From assembly GCF_021602585.1 (NCBI RefSeq), contig NZ_BQIP01000001.1:496001-560000 (forward strand): a stretch of DNA of 64,000 bases. Direction: 5' to 3'. The translations under genes were made by a program, and so were the position numbers. This document shows, piece by piece, positions 51,240 to 60,680 of this stretch (positions within the stretch are counted from its first letter, which is position 1; the number at the start of each line of letters is the position of its first letter). Below the pieces are notes generated by a model that saw only the letters and a list, made by a program, of their open reading frames with translations, did not search any database and was not told where the DNA came from. Source of the stretch: Pseudomonas faucium. GTDB lineage: Bacteria > Pseudomonadota > Gammaproteobacteria > Pseudomonadales > Pseudomonadaceae.

Positions 51240-54200
51240 ATGAAAGCACTACTGCGCTGTTTGAAGAATTTCTGGTTCGCGCTGGCCCTGGGCTGGGTGA
51301 TCGGCTTGTTGATCTGCTGGTTCGCCCTGCCGCGTTGGCAGCTGGCACCGGAGCAGGTGTACGTGGCCATGACGCTGTTCAGCGCGCTGTGCCTGTTGCT
51401 GGTGGTGCTGCGCCAGTACCGGCGCATCCGCGCCGAGCAGAACATCGAGCACCTGGTCCAGCTGGAAGTCGACCGTTCGCTGGGCAGCGAAGGCGAGTTT
51501 CGCGATCAGCATGTGCTGCGCGAGCGCCTCAAGCACGCCATCGCCATGCTGCGTTCGGCACGCTCGGCAGGGGGTGGCGGCGCCTCGGCGCTGTCCGACC
51601 TGCCGTGGTACCTGGTAATCGGCATGTCGGCCTCGGGCAAGACTTCGCTGTTGACCCGCTCCGGGCTGCATGCCTCGATTGCCGGCGCCCAGGCCAGCGG
51701 CTTCGACAGCGGCACCCAGCACTGCGACTGGTACTTCAGCCCCGAGGCGGTGCTGATCGACACCGCCGGGCGCTACCTGCGTGACGATGCCTCGGCCAGC
51801 GAGTTCGCCGCGTTCCTCAAACTGCTGCGCAAGCAGCGCAGCAAGCCTGCGGTCAACGGCCTGGTGCTGGTGGTCAGCCTGCCGGAGATCATCTGCGCCA
51901 CGGTTGCCGAACGCGAGGCCATCGCCGCACGCCTGGTCGGGCGCATCGACGAGTACAGCGAGTGCCTGGGGGTCAACCCGCCGCTGTACCTGATGCTGAG
52001 CAAGACCGACCTGCTGCCGGGCTTCAACCAGGCTTTCGAAGGCCTGGACAACAACCAGCGCCAACAACCTCTGGGCATGACCTTCCCGCTCGCCGAGGTG
52101 CGCAGCAAAGGCTTGCGCGCCGTGGCCCAAGCGCGCTTCAGCCAGTTGCTGGGCAGTGTTCGCGAACACGTCGACGGCCAGCTGATCGGCGCCGGCAACA
52201 CGGCCGACGTCGAGCTGCTGCAGTTCCCCAATTATTTCGCCGAGCTGGCCAGCGTGCTGGGCGGCTTTCTGGAGCAGTTCGAACGCACTGCCGAAGGCCG
52301 CACACCGCCGATCGTGCGCGGCGTGTACTTTACCAGCGCACTGCAGACCGACGAGCAACTGCCGCCGGTGTATGAAGATGCGCTGGGCGCCCATTACGCG
52401 CTACAGGCCAGCGAACGCGCAGGTACCGGCCGGCTTGCAGAAAAGATCGGTGACAAGAGTTACTTCATTACCGGCACCTTCCGCGAGGTGGTGTTCCCCG
52501 ACCGCAACCTGAGCCTGTACTACTCGCGCCAGGGGCGTACCCGCGCCCTCACCCCGGCGCTGGCCGGTGCCGCAGCCCTTGCCGGCGTGGCGCTGCTGGC
52601 CTGGGAAGGTGTGTCGTTCCACAACAACCGCCAAGTGCTGGGCAGTATCGGCGGCGAACTGAGCGAACTCGAACAGGCGCCGGACCAGGCCGAGCGCCTG
52701 GCTTCCGGCCAGGCCATGGAGCAGCTGCGCCGCTACCTGGGCGAGTTCGAGGGCTACGATACCCAAGGCGTTCCGCTGGCGCTGGGCGCTGGCCTGTACA
52801 GTGGCGCCGACCTGCTCGGCCCGCTGCGCCAGGCTTACCTGCAGCAACTGCGCACCCAGGCCCTGGAGCCGATCGGCAAGCAGCTGCAGGTACAACTGCG
52901 CGCGCTCAACCAGTTTGCCGAAACCGTCGACCGCACCCCCTTGGCCGACAGCGGCAAGCGCCGCCCGGCCAACGCAGCGGCGAGCAACGCCACCCCTGCC
53001 CAAGGCGTCAAGGTATTCAAGGCGCCCCAGGTGGCCGAACGGCTGACTGCCGTCGCCGGCAACGGCAGCCAGGCACTGGGCCAGGAAGGCCGGCGCCGCG
53101 CGCTCGATGCGCTGCAGGACAAGGCCCGTTCGGTATCCAGCGCCGACTCCTCCGAAGACACCGCTCTCACCGCCGGGCTGTCGCTGTCCGAAGACAGCCT
53201 CGGACGCCTCAGCGAGCAGCAGATCGCCTCGGTGATCGAAGCCTACAGCGCGCTCAAGCTCTACCTGATCCTGTCCAACCCGCAGGCGCACCCGGATGCC
53301 GATTTCGTCGCCACCGAGCTGCCACGCGCCTGGGCCGAGGCGGCGCAGGCACAGGGGCAGGCGATCAGCCCCGAGCTGATCGCCGCCAACAGCGCCATGT
53401 ACGTGCGCTACCTGCAGCAAGGCACGGCGCCCGCCCTGCGGCGCAACGAGCAGCTGGTCACCGATGCGCGCCAGAGCCTGCGCTCGTTCATGATCGCAAG
53501 CTCCCTGGTCGACCGCGAATACCTGCGCCTGCAACTGGAATCCGGCCGCCAGTATCCGGCGCTGACCCTGGCCGACATGGTCCCGGCCAACAGCCGCAAC
53601 CAGCTGTTCTCGGCAGAATCGGTACCGGCTTTCTATACCCGCCAGGGTTGGGAAACGTTCGTCCAGCCCGAGCTGATCAAGCTGCTCTCGGGCGAGCTGC
53701 GCAACGACAGCGACTGGGTGCTCGACGGTGAAGGCGGCAATGGCCTGGTGCAAAAGGCCAACTTCATGCGGGAGCTGCTGGCCCGCTACAAGGCCGACTA
53801 CGCCGATGCCTGGTTCACCTTGCTGCAAGGCGTGGGTGTGCGCCACTTCACCGACATGGCCAATGCCAGCGAACGCCTGAGCGTGCTCAGCGACGTGCAG
53901 AACTCGCCGGTCAAGAGCCTGCTGGCCGCGGTCAACCACAACACCGACTGGGACCTGCCCAAGCAGGCCTCCGCCTCCCCGGCCAATGCTGCCGAGGACA
54001 GCTTCTGGAGCAGCATCAAGGGCGTGTTCGCCAGCCAGGGCGCTGCGGCAGAAGCCATCGTCGCCAAGCTGCCACGGGTTGACGACGCCAGCCTGGCCAA
54101 GCGCTTCGAGCCGGTCTCGCGGCTGTTCGCCGCGCAAAACGCCGAGGGCGCCGACAGTACCGTGATGGACCGCTACCTGGCTGCCCTGCGCAAGCTCAAG

Positions 54201-55121
54201 GTGCGCCTGAGCAATATCCAGCGCTCCCAGGACGTGGGCAAGAACAGCAAGCTGCTGATCAGCGAAACCCTCGAAGGCCAGCCTTCGGAAGTGACCCTGG
54301 TGCGCAATTACATCGAGACCAGCGTCGACACCAGCGCCGGCAGCCTCTCCGAGTCGCTGCTGCGGCTGTTCAATTCGCCGCTGCAGTACACCTGGGAAAC
54401 CCTGCGCGACCCCGCCGGGCAGCAGATCGCCAAAGCCTGGGCGCAGGACATCGCCCGCCCCTGGCAGCAAGTCATGGCGCACCGCTACCCGATCGTCGCC
54501 AGCAGCGACAACGAAGCCTCGGTCAAGGACCTGCAGCGCTTCGTCGACCCCGACAGCGGGTTACTGCCGGCCTTCAAGCGCAACCAAATCGGCAACCTGG
54601 CCGCAGGCGAAGGGCTGGGCATGGGCAGCGGCAACAACACCAGCCCCCTGGTCAACGCGCGGATGGTCGACAGCATCGACAAGGCCAGCTCCGTGGGCCA
54701 GGTGATCGCCAGCCTGTCGGACCGCGAGAACGGCTTCGAGATCATGCTCGAACCGTCCGCCCGCTACACCGACATCATCTTCACCCTCGATGGCCAGGAG
54801 CAGCACTACCGCAACGGCCGCACCAGCTGGAACCGTTTCGCCTGGCCAGGCAGCAACAACACACCGGGCGCACGCCTGGACGTGGTGACCCTGGAAGGCC
54901 AGCGCATCACCGTGTTCGACTACCCCGGCCGCTGGGGCCTGCTGAAGATGAATGACAGTGCCCGGGTCAGCGACCTGGACACCATCCAGCAGCGTTTTAC
55001 CTGGCAATCGGTGGCAGGCCCGGTGAGCCTGGTGGTACGCAACTACGGCGGGGTGAAGATGACCGACCTGGCCCAGGTCAAGGCACTGAGCGTGCTCAAT
55101 GACAGCGCGCGGGTGAACTGA
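51240..55121 (+). CDS. tssM: T6SS membrane complex protein TssM (IcmF)
   Basis: A 1293-residue TssM/IcmF/ImpL protein. Two N-terminal membrane helices (about residues 12-60) precede a cytoplasmic NTPase-like domain with an intact Walker A G-M-S-A-S-G-K-T (about 129-136). A third helix lies near 435-460, then a large periplasmic domain ending in the TssJ-binding beta domain. It bridges inner and outer membrane. The start ATG follows a GGTCAGGAAG stretch. Length is somewhat above the usual 1100-1200. A second, shorter TssM-like gene follows two genes later. Confidence 0.96.
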   Translation: MKALLRCLKNFWFALALGWVIGLLICWFALPRWQLAPEQVYVAMTLFSALCLLLVVLRQYRRIRAEQNIEHLVQLEVDRSLGSEGEFRDQHVLRERLKHAIAMLRSARSAGGGGASALSDLPWYLVIGMSASGKTSLLTRSGLHASIAGAQASGFDSGTQHCDWYFSPEAVLIDTAGRYLRDDASASEFAAFLKLLRKQRSKPAVNGLVLVVSLPEIICATVAEREAIAARLVGRIDEYSECLGVNPPLYLMLSKTDLLPGFNQAFEGLDNNQRQQPLGMTFPLAEVRSKGLRAVAQARFSQLLGSVREHVDGQLIGAGNTADVELLQFPNYFAELASVLGGFLEQFERTAEGRTPPIVRGVYFTSALQTDEQLPPVYEDALGAHYALQASERAGTGRLAEKIGDKSYFITGTFREVVFPDRNLSLYYSRQGRTRALTPALAGAAALAGVALLAWEGVSFHNNRQVLGSIGGELSELEQAPDQAERLASGQAMEQLRRYLGEFEGYDTQGVPLALGAGLYSGADLLGPLRQAYLQQLRTQALEPIGKQLQVQLRALNQFAETVDRTPLADSGKRRPANAAASNATPAQGVKVFKAPQVAERLTAVAGNGSQALGQEGRRRALDALQDKARSVSSADSSEDTALTAGLSLSEDSLGRLSEQQIASVIEAYSALKLYLILSNPQAHPDADFVATELPRAWAEAAQAQGQAISPELIAANSAMYVRYLQQGTAPALRRNEQLVTDARQSLRSFMIASSLVDREYLRLQLESGRQYPALTLADMVPANSRNQLFSAESVPAFYTRQGWETFVQPELIKLLSGELRNDSDWVLDGEGGNGLVQKANFMRELLARYKADYADAWFTLLQGVGVRHFTDMANASERLSVLSDVQNSPVKSLLAAVNHNTDWDLPKQASASPANAAEDSFWSSIKGVFASQGAAAEAIVAKLPRVDDASLAKRFEPVSRLFAAQNAEGADSTVMDRYLAALRKLKVRLSNIQRSQDVGKNSKLLISETLEGQPSEVTLVRNYIETSVDTSAGSLSESLLRLFNSPLQYTWETLRDPAGQQIAKAWAQDIARPWQQVMAHRYPIVASSDNEASVKDLQRFVDPDSGLLPAFKRNQIGNLAAGEGLGMGSGNNTSPLVNARMVDSIDKASSVGQVIASLSDRENGFEIMLEPSARYTDIIFTLDGQEQHYRNGRTSWNRFAWPGSNNTPGARLDVVTLEGQRITVFDYPGRWGLLKMNDSARVSDLDTIQQRFTWQSVAGPVSLVVRNYGGVKMTDLAQVKALSVLNDSARVN

Positions 55122-55155
55122 CGATGGCAAGCACGATGCAAGGGGCCGGCGCACG

Positions 55156-56079
55156 ATGATCGGGTGTTTCGGCAAAGTCCCGGCCAGTGCCGACTTCGTC
55201 AGCCTCAACGGCGCCCTGCCGGAGGCCTGCGAGTTCGACCTGTGGCTGCAGAACGGCCTTGGCCGGATGCAGGCCGAAGCCGACTGGCGCGAGCGTTTCG
55301 ACGCCCTGCCGGTGTGCTTCTTCTGCTACCGCAGCCGTGGCGGGCAGTGGCTGCTCGGCGGCTTCATCAGCTCGCGCGATACCAGCGGACGGCGCTACCC
55401 GTTCATGGTGTTCCAGAGCATCCGCGTGGAGCACGACGGCCAGTTCGTCAGCCCACACATCCTCAGCGAGCTGTTTGCCGGGCAGATCAAGCCGCTGCTG
55501 ATGCAGGCCGCGCAAGGCAGCGACATGGCCGAGCTGTTCGCCCGGATCAAGGCCATGCGCGGCTGGACCGCGCAAGACCTGGACCTGTACCGCCGGGTGC
55601 ACGAGAAGTTTCTGCGCGATTTCAACCTGCACGACGTCGCCCGGCCGTTGCGCCACAGCTACCCGGAGTTCGACACCCAGGCCGGCATGGCCAGCCTGTA
55701 CCGCCTGCGCGCCGCCCTCAAGCACGGGCAGCCTGCCGCGATCAACCTGCCCCTGCCTGCGCAGAGCGGGCTCAAGCGGCCGATGGCCGACCTCTGGTGC
55801 ACGCTGCTGTCACGCCTGCGCGGCAGCGCCGGCATGCCGGATGTCAGCGTGCTGGTGGACAACTTCATGCGCCCGGGCCTGCTGTGCTTCGCCTCGCGCG
55901 GCTGCGACGAGGTGTACCGCGTGCTGACTGGCGTGGCCGGCGCCCATGAGCGCTACAACCTGCTGGACCCTTTGCCCCAGCCAGCGGCAGGTGGCGCCTT
56001 GGCGCTGCCAGCCGACGACCTGGCGCTGAACGATTTCATTGAGCGCTTTGCCAGCGCGCGGGACGAACAGTATCGATGA
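55156..56079 (+). CDS. tagF: T6SS-associated regulator TagF
   Basis: A 307-residue TagF/ImpM-type protein (DUF2094). It opens with the family signature I-G-C-F-G-K-V-P-A-S-A-D-F-V and has R-R-Y-P-F-M-V-F near residue 80. In P. aeruginosa and Agrobacterium, TagF represses T6SS assembly post-translationally, sometimes fused to the PppA phosphatase. Here it stands alone; no PppA, PpkA or Fha gene is in the window. It overlaps the next gene (TssM-OmpA) by 4 bases. Confidence 0.92.
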   Translation: MIGCFGKVPASADFVSLNGALPEACEFDLWLQNGLGRMQAEADWRERFDALPVCFFCYRSRGGQWLLGGFISSRDTSGRRYPFMVFQSIRVEHDGQFVSPHILSELFAGQIKPLLMQAAQGSDMAELFARIKAMRGWTAQDLDLYRRVHEKFLRDFNLHDVARPLRHSYPEFDTQAGMASLYRLRAALKHGQPAAINLPLPAQSGLKRPMADLWCTLLSRLRGSAGMPDVSVLVDNFMRPGLLCFASRGCDEVYRVLTGVAGAHERYNLLDPLPQPAAGGALALPADDLALNDFIERFASARDEQYR

Positions 56080-58568
56080 ACAGGCTCAAGTACTACTTCT
56101 TCAAATACCAGCCGTATGTGCTCGGCGTGGTGTTCTTCCTGGCCATCTTCCTGGTCTGGGCGGCTGGCGTGGCGCTGGGCTTTGCCTCGCTCTACAGCCT
56201 GCTGGCCGGTATCGGGCTGTTCATGCTGTTGTCGGCCGCCTACGTGCTGCTGATGTACCGAGGCGTGTCCAACCACCACGACCTGCAGGCCCTGCTGCGC
56301 GATGACGCCGACCAAGCGGTGCTCAATGCCAGCCCCCAGGACCGCGAAGAAGTGAGCCTGCTGCGCGAGCGCCTGCTGCAGAGCCTGGAGCGCCTGCAGG
56401 GTTCGGCCAAGCCGGGGGCGAACAAGGACGCCCTGTATGCCCTGCCCTGGTACCTGGTGATCGGCCAGCCGGCCTCGGGCAAGAGCACCATGCTCTACCA
56501 GTCCGGCCTCACCTTCCCTTACGCCGACCGCGAAGGCGCACGGGTTGCAGGCCTTGGCGGCACACGCAACTGCGATTGGTTCTTCAGCTCCGAAGCCGTG
56601 CTGCTCGACACCGCCGGGCGCTACATCGACAACCAGGAAGAAGCCGGCAAGTGGCGCGCCTTCCTCGGCCTGCTGCGCCAGCACCGCCAGCGCCGCCCGC
56701 TCAACGGCCTGATCGTGGCTGTCAGCATCGAAGACATCCTCAATGCCGGCGCCGAAGGCCGCGAGCGCCTGGCCAAGCGCCTGCGCGAGCGTATCCAGGA
56801 GGCGCACGAGTTGCTGGCGCTGCGCTTGCCGATCTACCTGGTGTTCACCAAGTGCGACCTGCTGCCAGGCTTCACCCATTTCCTGCGTCAGCTCGACCCC
56901 GCCGCCCGTGACGAGGTCATGGGCAAGACCTTCGCCCACGAAGGCTTCGCACAGGCCGATTGGGGCAGCCGCTTTGCCAGCGCGCTGGACGCGTTGGTCG
57001 AGCACTGGCAGGCACTGGCCGACCAGCAAGTGCTTGAGCAGGACATCCAGCTGACCCGCCAGGACCCGGCCGCCTACCGCCTGCCGCTGGAGCTGGCGGC
57101 GCTCAAGCCGCTGCTCAAGGGTTTTGTCACCGACCTGCTGCGCGCCAACCCTTACCAGAGCGCCGAACTGCTGCGTGGTTTCTACTTCACCAGCGCCCTG
57201 GACGCCGATGAGCCGGCCCAGGGAGCCTATGCCCGCCAGGTGCGCGAGCGCTTCGCCCTGGCCGCGCCTGCCCACACCGCGGGTGGCCACAACCAGGCCG
57301 CGCCGCTGTTCATCGCCAGCCTGTTCCGCAAAGTGATCATCCCTGACCAGCACCTGGTGGCGCTGTACACCAGCAACCACCGCGAGGCCCGGCGCAAGGC
57401 CGCCTGGGTCGCCGCCGCTGGCGTTGCGGGGTTGACGTTGTGCCTGGCCTGGGGCTGGTCGTACAGCAACAACAAGGCCGCCATCCAGGCCGTGGCCGGC
57501 AATCTGCAGGCCGCCCAGCAACAGGACGCCGCAGCCAGCCAGCAGTACACCGATTGGCACACCCTCGACCAGCTGCGCCAGGCGGCGGCCGAACTGTATG
57601 CCCGCCACCACGTCGACGGCGTGCCGCTGGCCATGCGCATGGGTCTGTACAGCGGCCACGACATCGAGCCCTTCATCCGCGAGCGCTATTTCGCCCAGCT
57701 GGAAAAAGTGATGCTCAAGCCCACCGCCGACAACCTGACGCGCTCGCTGTACCTGCTCAGCAGCATCAAGATCTACCAGCGCAATGCCGCGCGCCTGGAA
57801 GCGGTGAGCGGCATCGACAGTGTCGAGCCACGCGCCCTGCCGGTGGACAACCGTGCCCAATCGGTCGCCACGTTCGGCCAGACCACCCTGGACACCTACC
57901 TGATGCTGTCCAAGGCCCAGCGCGAGCAAGCCGAGCCAGCCGTGCTCAAGGCGCGCATCCCCGACTACTGGTACCCGGCGATCTACAAGCAGGTGCCACG
58001 CACTGCCGGGCAATCCGCGCAAGCTGCCGGCGAAGCCGACGACTACCAGTTCGCCGGGCGCCAGATCGCCTTCTACAGCGACCAGGTCCGCGAACCGGAC
58101 GTGCCGCGCATCCTCAACAACGCGTTCTTGATTTCCAGCTCGCGCAACTACATCAACAGCCTGCTGTCGCGCTCGCTGCGTGCCATCGAGACCATCACCC
58201 TGGAGTCCGACACGCTGTTCGCCTTCGGCCGCGCCGACTTCCAGAGCCTTGAGGCCGCCGGCCAGCGCCAGTTGAGCAGCATCGCCAACAAACTGCTGAA
58301 CACCCCCAACGTCGGCAAGATCGTCATCACCGGCCACGCCGACCAGATCGGCGATGCGCAGAGCAACCTGCAGGTTTCGCGGCAACGCGCGCAGACCATC
58401 AAGACCTACCTGGTGGGCAAGGGCCTGCCGGCAGAACTGGTCGACGCCGTGGGCGAAGGCAGCAACAAACCACTGGTGCGCTGCAACCTGCAAGCGCCGC
58501 GCGCCGAACTGATTCAGTGCCTGGAACCGAACAGGCGCGTAGAGATCGAGGTCCGGGCACTTGATTGA
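56076..58568 (+). CDS. second TssM/IcmF-like protein fused to an OmpA peptidoglycan-binding domain
   Basis: An 830-residue membrane protein. Two N-terminal helices (about 10-58) are followed by an IcmF-like NTPase domain with Walker A G-Q-P-A-S-G-K-S-T (about 129-137) and D-T-A-G-R-Y. A further helix lies near 441-463. A shortened periplasmic part ends in an OmpA-like domain (about 705-828) that keeps the D and R of the peptidoglycan-binding motif (G-H-A-D-Q-I-G and S-R-Q-R-A-Q). The TssJ-binding end of true TssM is missing. It probably anchors the membrane complex to the cell wall, complementing the short TssL. Related genes occur in some Pseudomonas T6SS clusters. Confidence 0.85.
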   Translation: MNRLKYYFFKYQPYVLGVVFFLAIFLVWAAGVALGFASLYSLLAGIGLFMLLSAAYVLLMYRGVSNHHDLQALLRDDADQAVLNASPQDREEVSLLRERLLQSLERLQGSAKPGANKDALYALPWYLVIGQPASGKSTMLYQSGLTFPYADREGARVAGLGGTRNCDWFFSSEAVLLDTAGRYIDNQEEAGKWRAFLGLLRQHRQRRPLNGLIVAVSIEDILNAGAEGRERLAKRLRERIQEAHELLALRLPIYLVFTKCDLLPGFTHFLRQLDPAARDEVMGKTFAHEGFAQADWGSRFASALDALVEHWQALADQQVLEQDIQLTRQDPAAYRLPLELAALKPLLKGFVTDLLRANPYQSAELLRGFYFTSALDADEPAQGAYARQVRERFALAAPAHTAGGHNQAAPLFIASLFRKVIIPDQHLVALYTSNHREARRKAAWVAAAGVAGLTLCLAWGWSYSNNKAAIQAVAGNLQAAQQQDAAASQQYTDWHTLDQLRQAAAELYARHHVDGVPLAMRMGLYSGHDIEPFIRERYFAQLEKVMLKPTADNLTRSLYLLSSIKIYQRNAARLEAVSGIDSVEPRALPVDNRAQSVATFGQTTLDTYLMLSKAQREQAEPAVLKARIPDYWYPAIYKQVPRTAGQSAQAAGEADDYQFAGRQIAFYSDQVREPDVPRILNNAFLISSSRNYINSLLSRSLRAIETITLESDTLFAFGRADFQSLEAAGQRQLSSIANKLLNTPNVGKIVITGHADQIGDAQSNLQVSRQRAQTIKTYLVGKGLPAELVDAVGEGSNKPLVRCNLQAPRAELIQCLEPNRRVEIEVRALD

Positions 58569-58675
58569 CGCCCGGTCTCAATACGATCCCGGTGAACCGT
58601 TCGCCGGGGTCAACCTCAGGGCAGGTCCACGCTATGGATCATGGAAGCCCTTTACACCTATGGAGAAACGTAAAA

Positions 58676-59194
58676 ATGGCATTTGACGCTTACCTCAAGA
58701 TTGACGGCATCCCAGGCGAAGCACTGGACGACAAGCACAAGGACTGGATCGAAGTACTGGGCTACCAGTACGGCGCCACCCAGGCCACTTCGGCCACTGC
58801 CAGCTCCTCCGGCGGTGCGTCGTCCGAGCGTGTCAATCTGAGCGACTTCACCATCCGCAAGTACGTCGACAAGGCCTCTGCCAAGGCCTTCGAGGCGTGC
58901 TGCAAAGGCCAGCACATCAAGGAAGTGGTGCTGAACGTGAACCGTGCCGGTGGTGACAAGGTGACCTACCTGACCATCACCCTCGAAGAAGTGGTGATCT
59001 CCTCGGTGAACTTCCTTGGCAACCTGCCGATCGACGGCGAAGCCAAAGCCGAAAGCGACCTGCCGATGGAAGAGATCAAGTTCAACTTCTCGCGCATCAA
59101 GACCACCTACACCCAGCAGAAGCGTTCCGATGGCGCAGGTGGCGGCAAGGTCACCGGCGGCTGGGACCGTTCGCTGAACAAGGTCTATGCCTGA
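58676..59194 (+). CDS. hcp: T6SS tube protein Hcp
   Basis: A 172-residue Hcp1-type protein with the family opening F-D-A-Y-L-K-I-D-G-I-P-G-E and the F-x-x-R-K-Y-V-D-K-A-S region. Hexamers stack into the inner tube and carry small effectors; the protein is itself secreted. The ATG follows TATGGAGAAACG. A 107-base spacer upstream is the longest in the second half of the cluster, so hcp may have its own promoter or mRNA processing, as is common. No C-terminal effector extension is present. Confidence 0.96.
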   Translation: MAFDAYLKIDGIPGEALDDKHKDWIEVLGYQYGATQATSATASSSGGASSERVNLSDFTIRKYVDKASAKAFEACCKGQHIKEVVLNVNRAGGDKVTYLTITLEEVVISSVNFLGNLPIDGEAKAESDLPMEEIKFNFSRIKTTYTQQKRSDGAGGGKVTGGWDRSLNKVYA

Positions 59195-59293
59195 GCCTGA
59201 CCTGAGCTGCCGCCGGTAACGGGCAGCTCGCTCGAGGGTCCCGTGCCGCCTCGGCACGGTGACCTTCCTTTTACCTTTGCTGCAGAGCCGTCC

Positions 59294-60379
59294 ATGACCG
59301 ACATTCTCGACGACCTTTCATTGTCTGCCTTGCGCGCCCCGATCGATGGCGGTGCCGGCGAGGACCTGAGTTTTTCCAGCCTGTTCGATCAGATCAAGGA
59401 AGCTCGCCGCGCCGATGCCGACTACCTGACCCAGGGCGACTGGCAAACCGACCTCAAGCAGGCCGACTGGGAGCAGGTGATCCAACTCGCTGCGGCCGGC
59501 CTCACCGAGCAAAGCAAGGACCTGATGCTGGTGGCGTGGCTGAGCGAAGGCCTGGCCCACCGCAAGCACTTTGTTGGGGTCCGTTTTTCCCTGGCAGTGG
59601 CCCAGGCCCTGCTGGAAGATTTCTGGGACACGCTGTACCCCGCCCTCGACGAGGGTGTGGAGGAACGCGCGGCCCGCCTGGCGTGGCTGACTACCACGCT
59701 GACCCAAGTGGTGCGCACCCTGCCGATTACCCAGGGGCAACACTACAGCCTGCACAAGTACGAAGAGTCGCGGCAGGTCGAGAACCTCGCCCGGCAAAAC
59801 CCCTCGGCAATGCACCAGGCACTGGAAGAAGGCAAGATCAACGCCGAACTGTTCCAGCGCTCGGTGGTGCTCACCGACACCGAACACCTGCACCTGCGCC
59901 ACGCCCAGATCAGCCAGTGCCTGCACGCCTGCCAGCAGCTGCAAGCGGCCGCCGACGCCGCGTTCGAGCAGGATGTACCAAGCTTCCTGGCACTCAATGA
60001 CGTGCTGCTGGACGCCCGCCAACTGGTCGAGCGCCTGCTCAAGGAGCGCGGTGTGGAACGGCTCACGGCGCCCGCCCCGAGCGAGCCCGAGCACAGGCCA
60101 GAAGCCGACGCCGTTGCCACCCGCGCCCCCACGCAGCGCAGCAGCGATGCGCCCCTGCGCACCACCCCGCTGAACCGCGAGGAAGCCTTTGCCCTGCTCC
60201 AGGGCGTGGCGCAATTCTTCAAGCAGACCGAACCGCACAGCCCGGTGCCGTACCTGGTGGAGCGGGCGATCAAGTGGGGCAACATGCCGCTGGAGTCCTG
60301 GCTCAACGATGTGATCAAGGACAGCGGCGTGGTCGATGGCATCCGCGATGTGCTCGGCACCTTGCAACCTCGTGACTGA
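59294..60379 (+). CDS. tssA: T6SS TssA-like protein with ImpA_N domain
   Basis: A 361-residue protein. The ImpA_N domain is at about residues 12-130 (L-R-A-P-I-D-G-G-A-G-E-D-L, then W-L-S-E-G-L-A-H-R-K). A variable linker around 260-300 is rich in A, P and E, and a C-terminal helical domain follows. TssA proteins cap or prime tube and sheath assembly at the baseplate. Some clusters carry more than one ImpA_N protein; only this one is in the window. The ATG at 59294 has a weak ribosome site; an ATG 17 codons upstream is less likely. Confidence 0.9.
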   Translation: MTDILDDLSLSALRAPIDGGAGEDLSFSSLFDQIKEARRADADYLTQGDWQTDLKQADWEQVIQLAAAGLTEQSKDLMLVAWLSEGLAHRKHFVGVRFSLAVAQALLEDFWDTLYPALDEGVEERAARLAWLTTTLTQVVRTLPITQGQHYSLHKYEESRQVENLARQNPSAMHQALEEGKINAELFQRSVVLTDTEHLHLRHAQISQCLHACQQLQAAADAAFEQDVPSFLALNDVLLDARQLVERLLKERGVERLTAPAPSEPEHRPEADAVATRAPTQRSSDAPLRTTPLNREEAFALLQGVAQFFKQTEPHSPVPYLVERAIKWGNMPLESWLNDVIKDSGVVDGIRDVLGTLQPRD

Positions 60380-60414
60380 TTTGTGGTCCTAGCCGCCAGA
60401 AAAGGAGTTTCGAC

Positions 60415-60669
60415 ATGCGTCCGATCATTCTCTTGAACGACCCCACCGACCGCGGCGGCATGGTCGTGCAGGGCTCATCCTCCACCGTGGTCAACGGCCG
60501 CGCCGTGGCCCGGATGGGCGACAAGGTGATGTGCCTGCACGGTGCCTGCGTGATCGCCAGCGGCGACAGCACCACCCTGGTCGACGGCATGCCGGTGGCC
60601 CGCCATGGCGACAAGACCGCCTGCGGCTCCAGCCTGATCGCGACCAACAGCGACACCGGAATACTCTAA
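60415..60669 (+). CDS. PAAR domain spike-tip protein
   Basis: An 84-residue stand-alone PAAR protein. It contains two P-V/R-A-V-A-R-x-G-D-K-type repeats and the histidine/cysteine positions (C-L-H-G-A-C, H-G-D-K-T-A-C) that bind zinc at the tip. PAAR proteins sharpen the VgrG spike and attach effectors. No toxin domain is fused. It lies between tssA and the thiolase-like gene, 11 bases upstream of the latter. The matching VgrG must lie outside the window. Confidence 0.95.
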   Translation: MRPIILLNDPTDRGGMVVQGSSSTVVNGRAVARMGDKVMCLHGACVIASGDSTTLVDGMPVARHGDKTACGSSLIATNSDTGIL

Positions 60670-60680
60670 GGACAGCCCGC

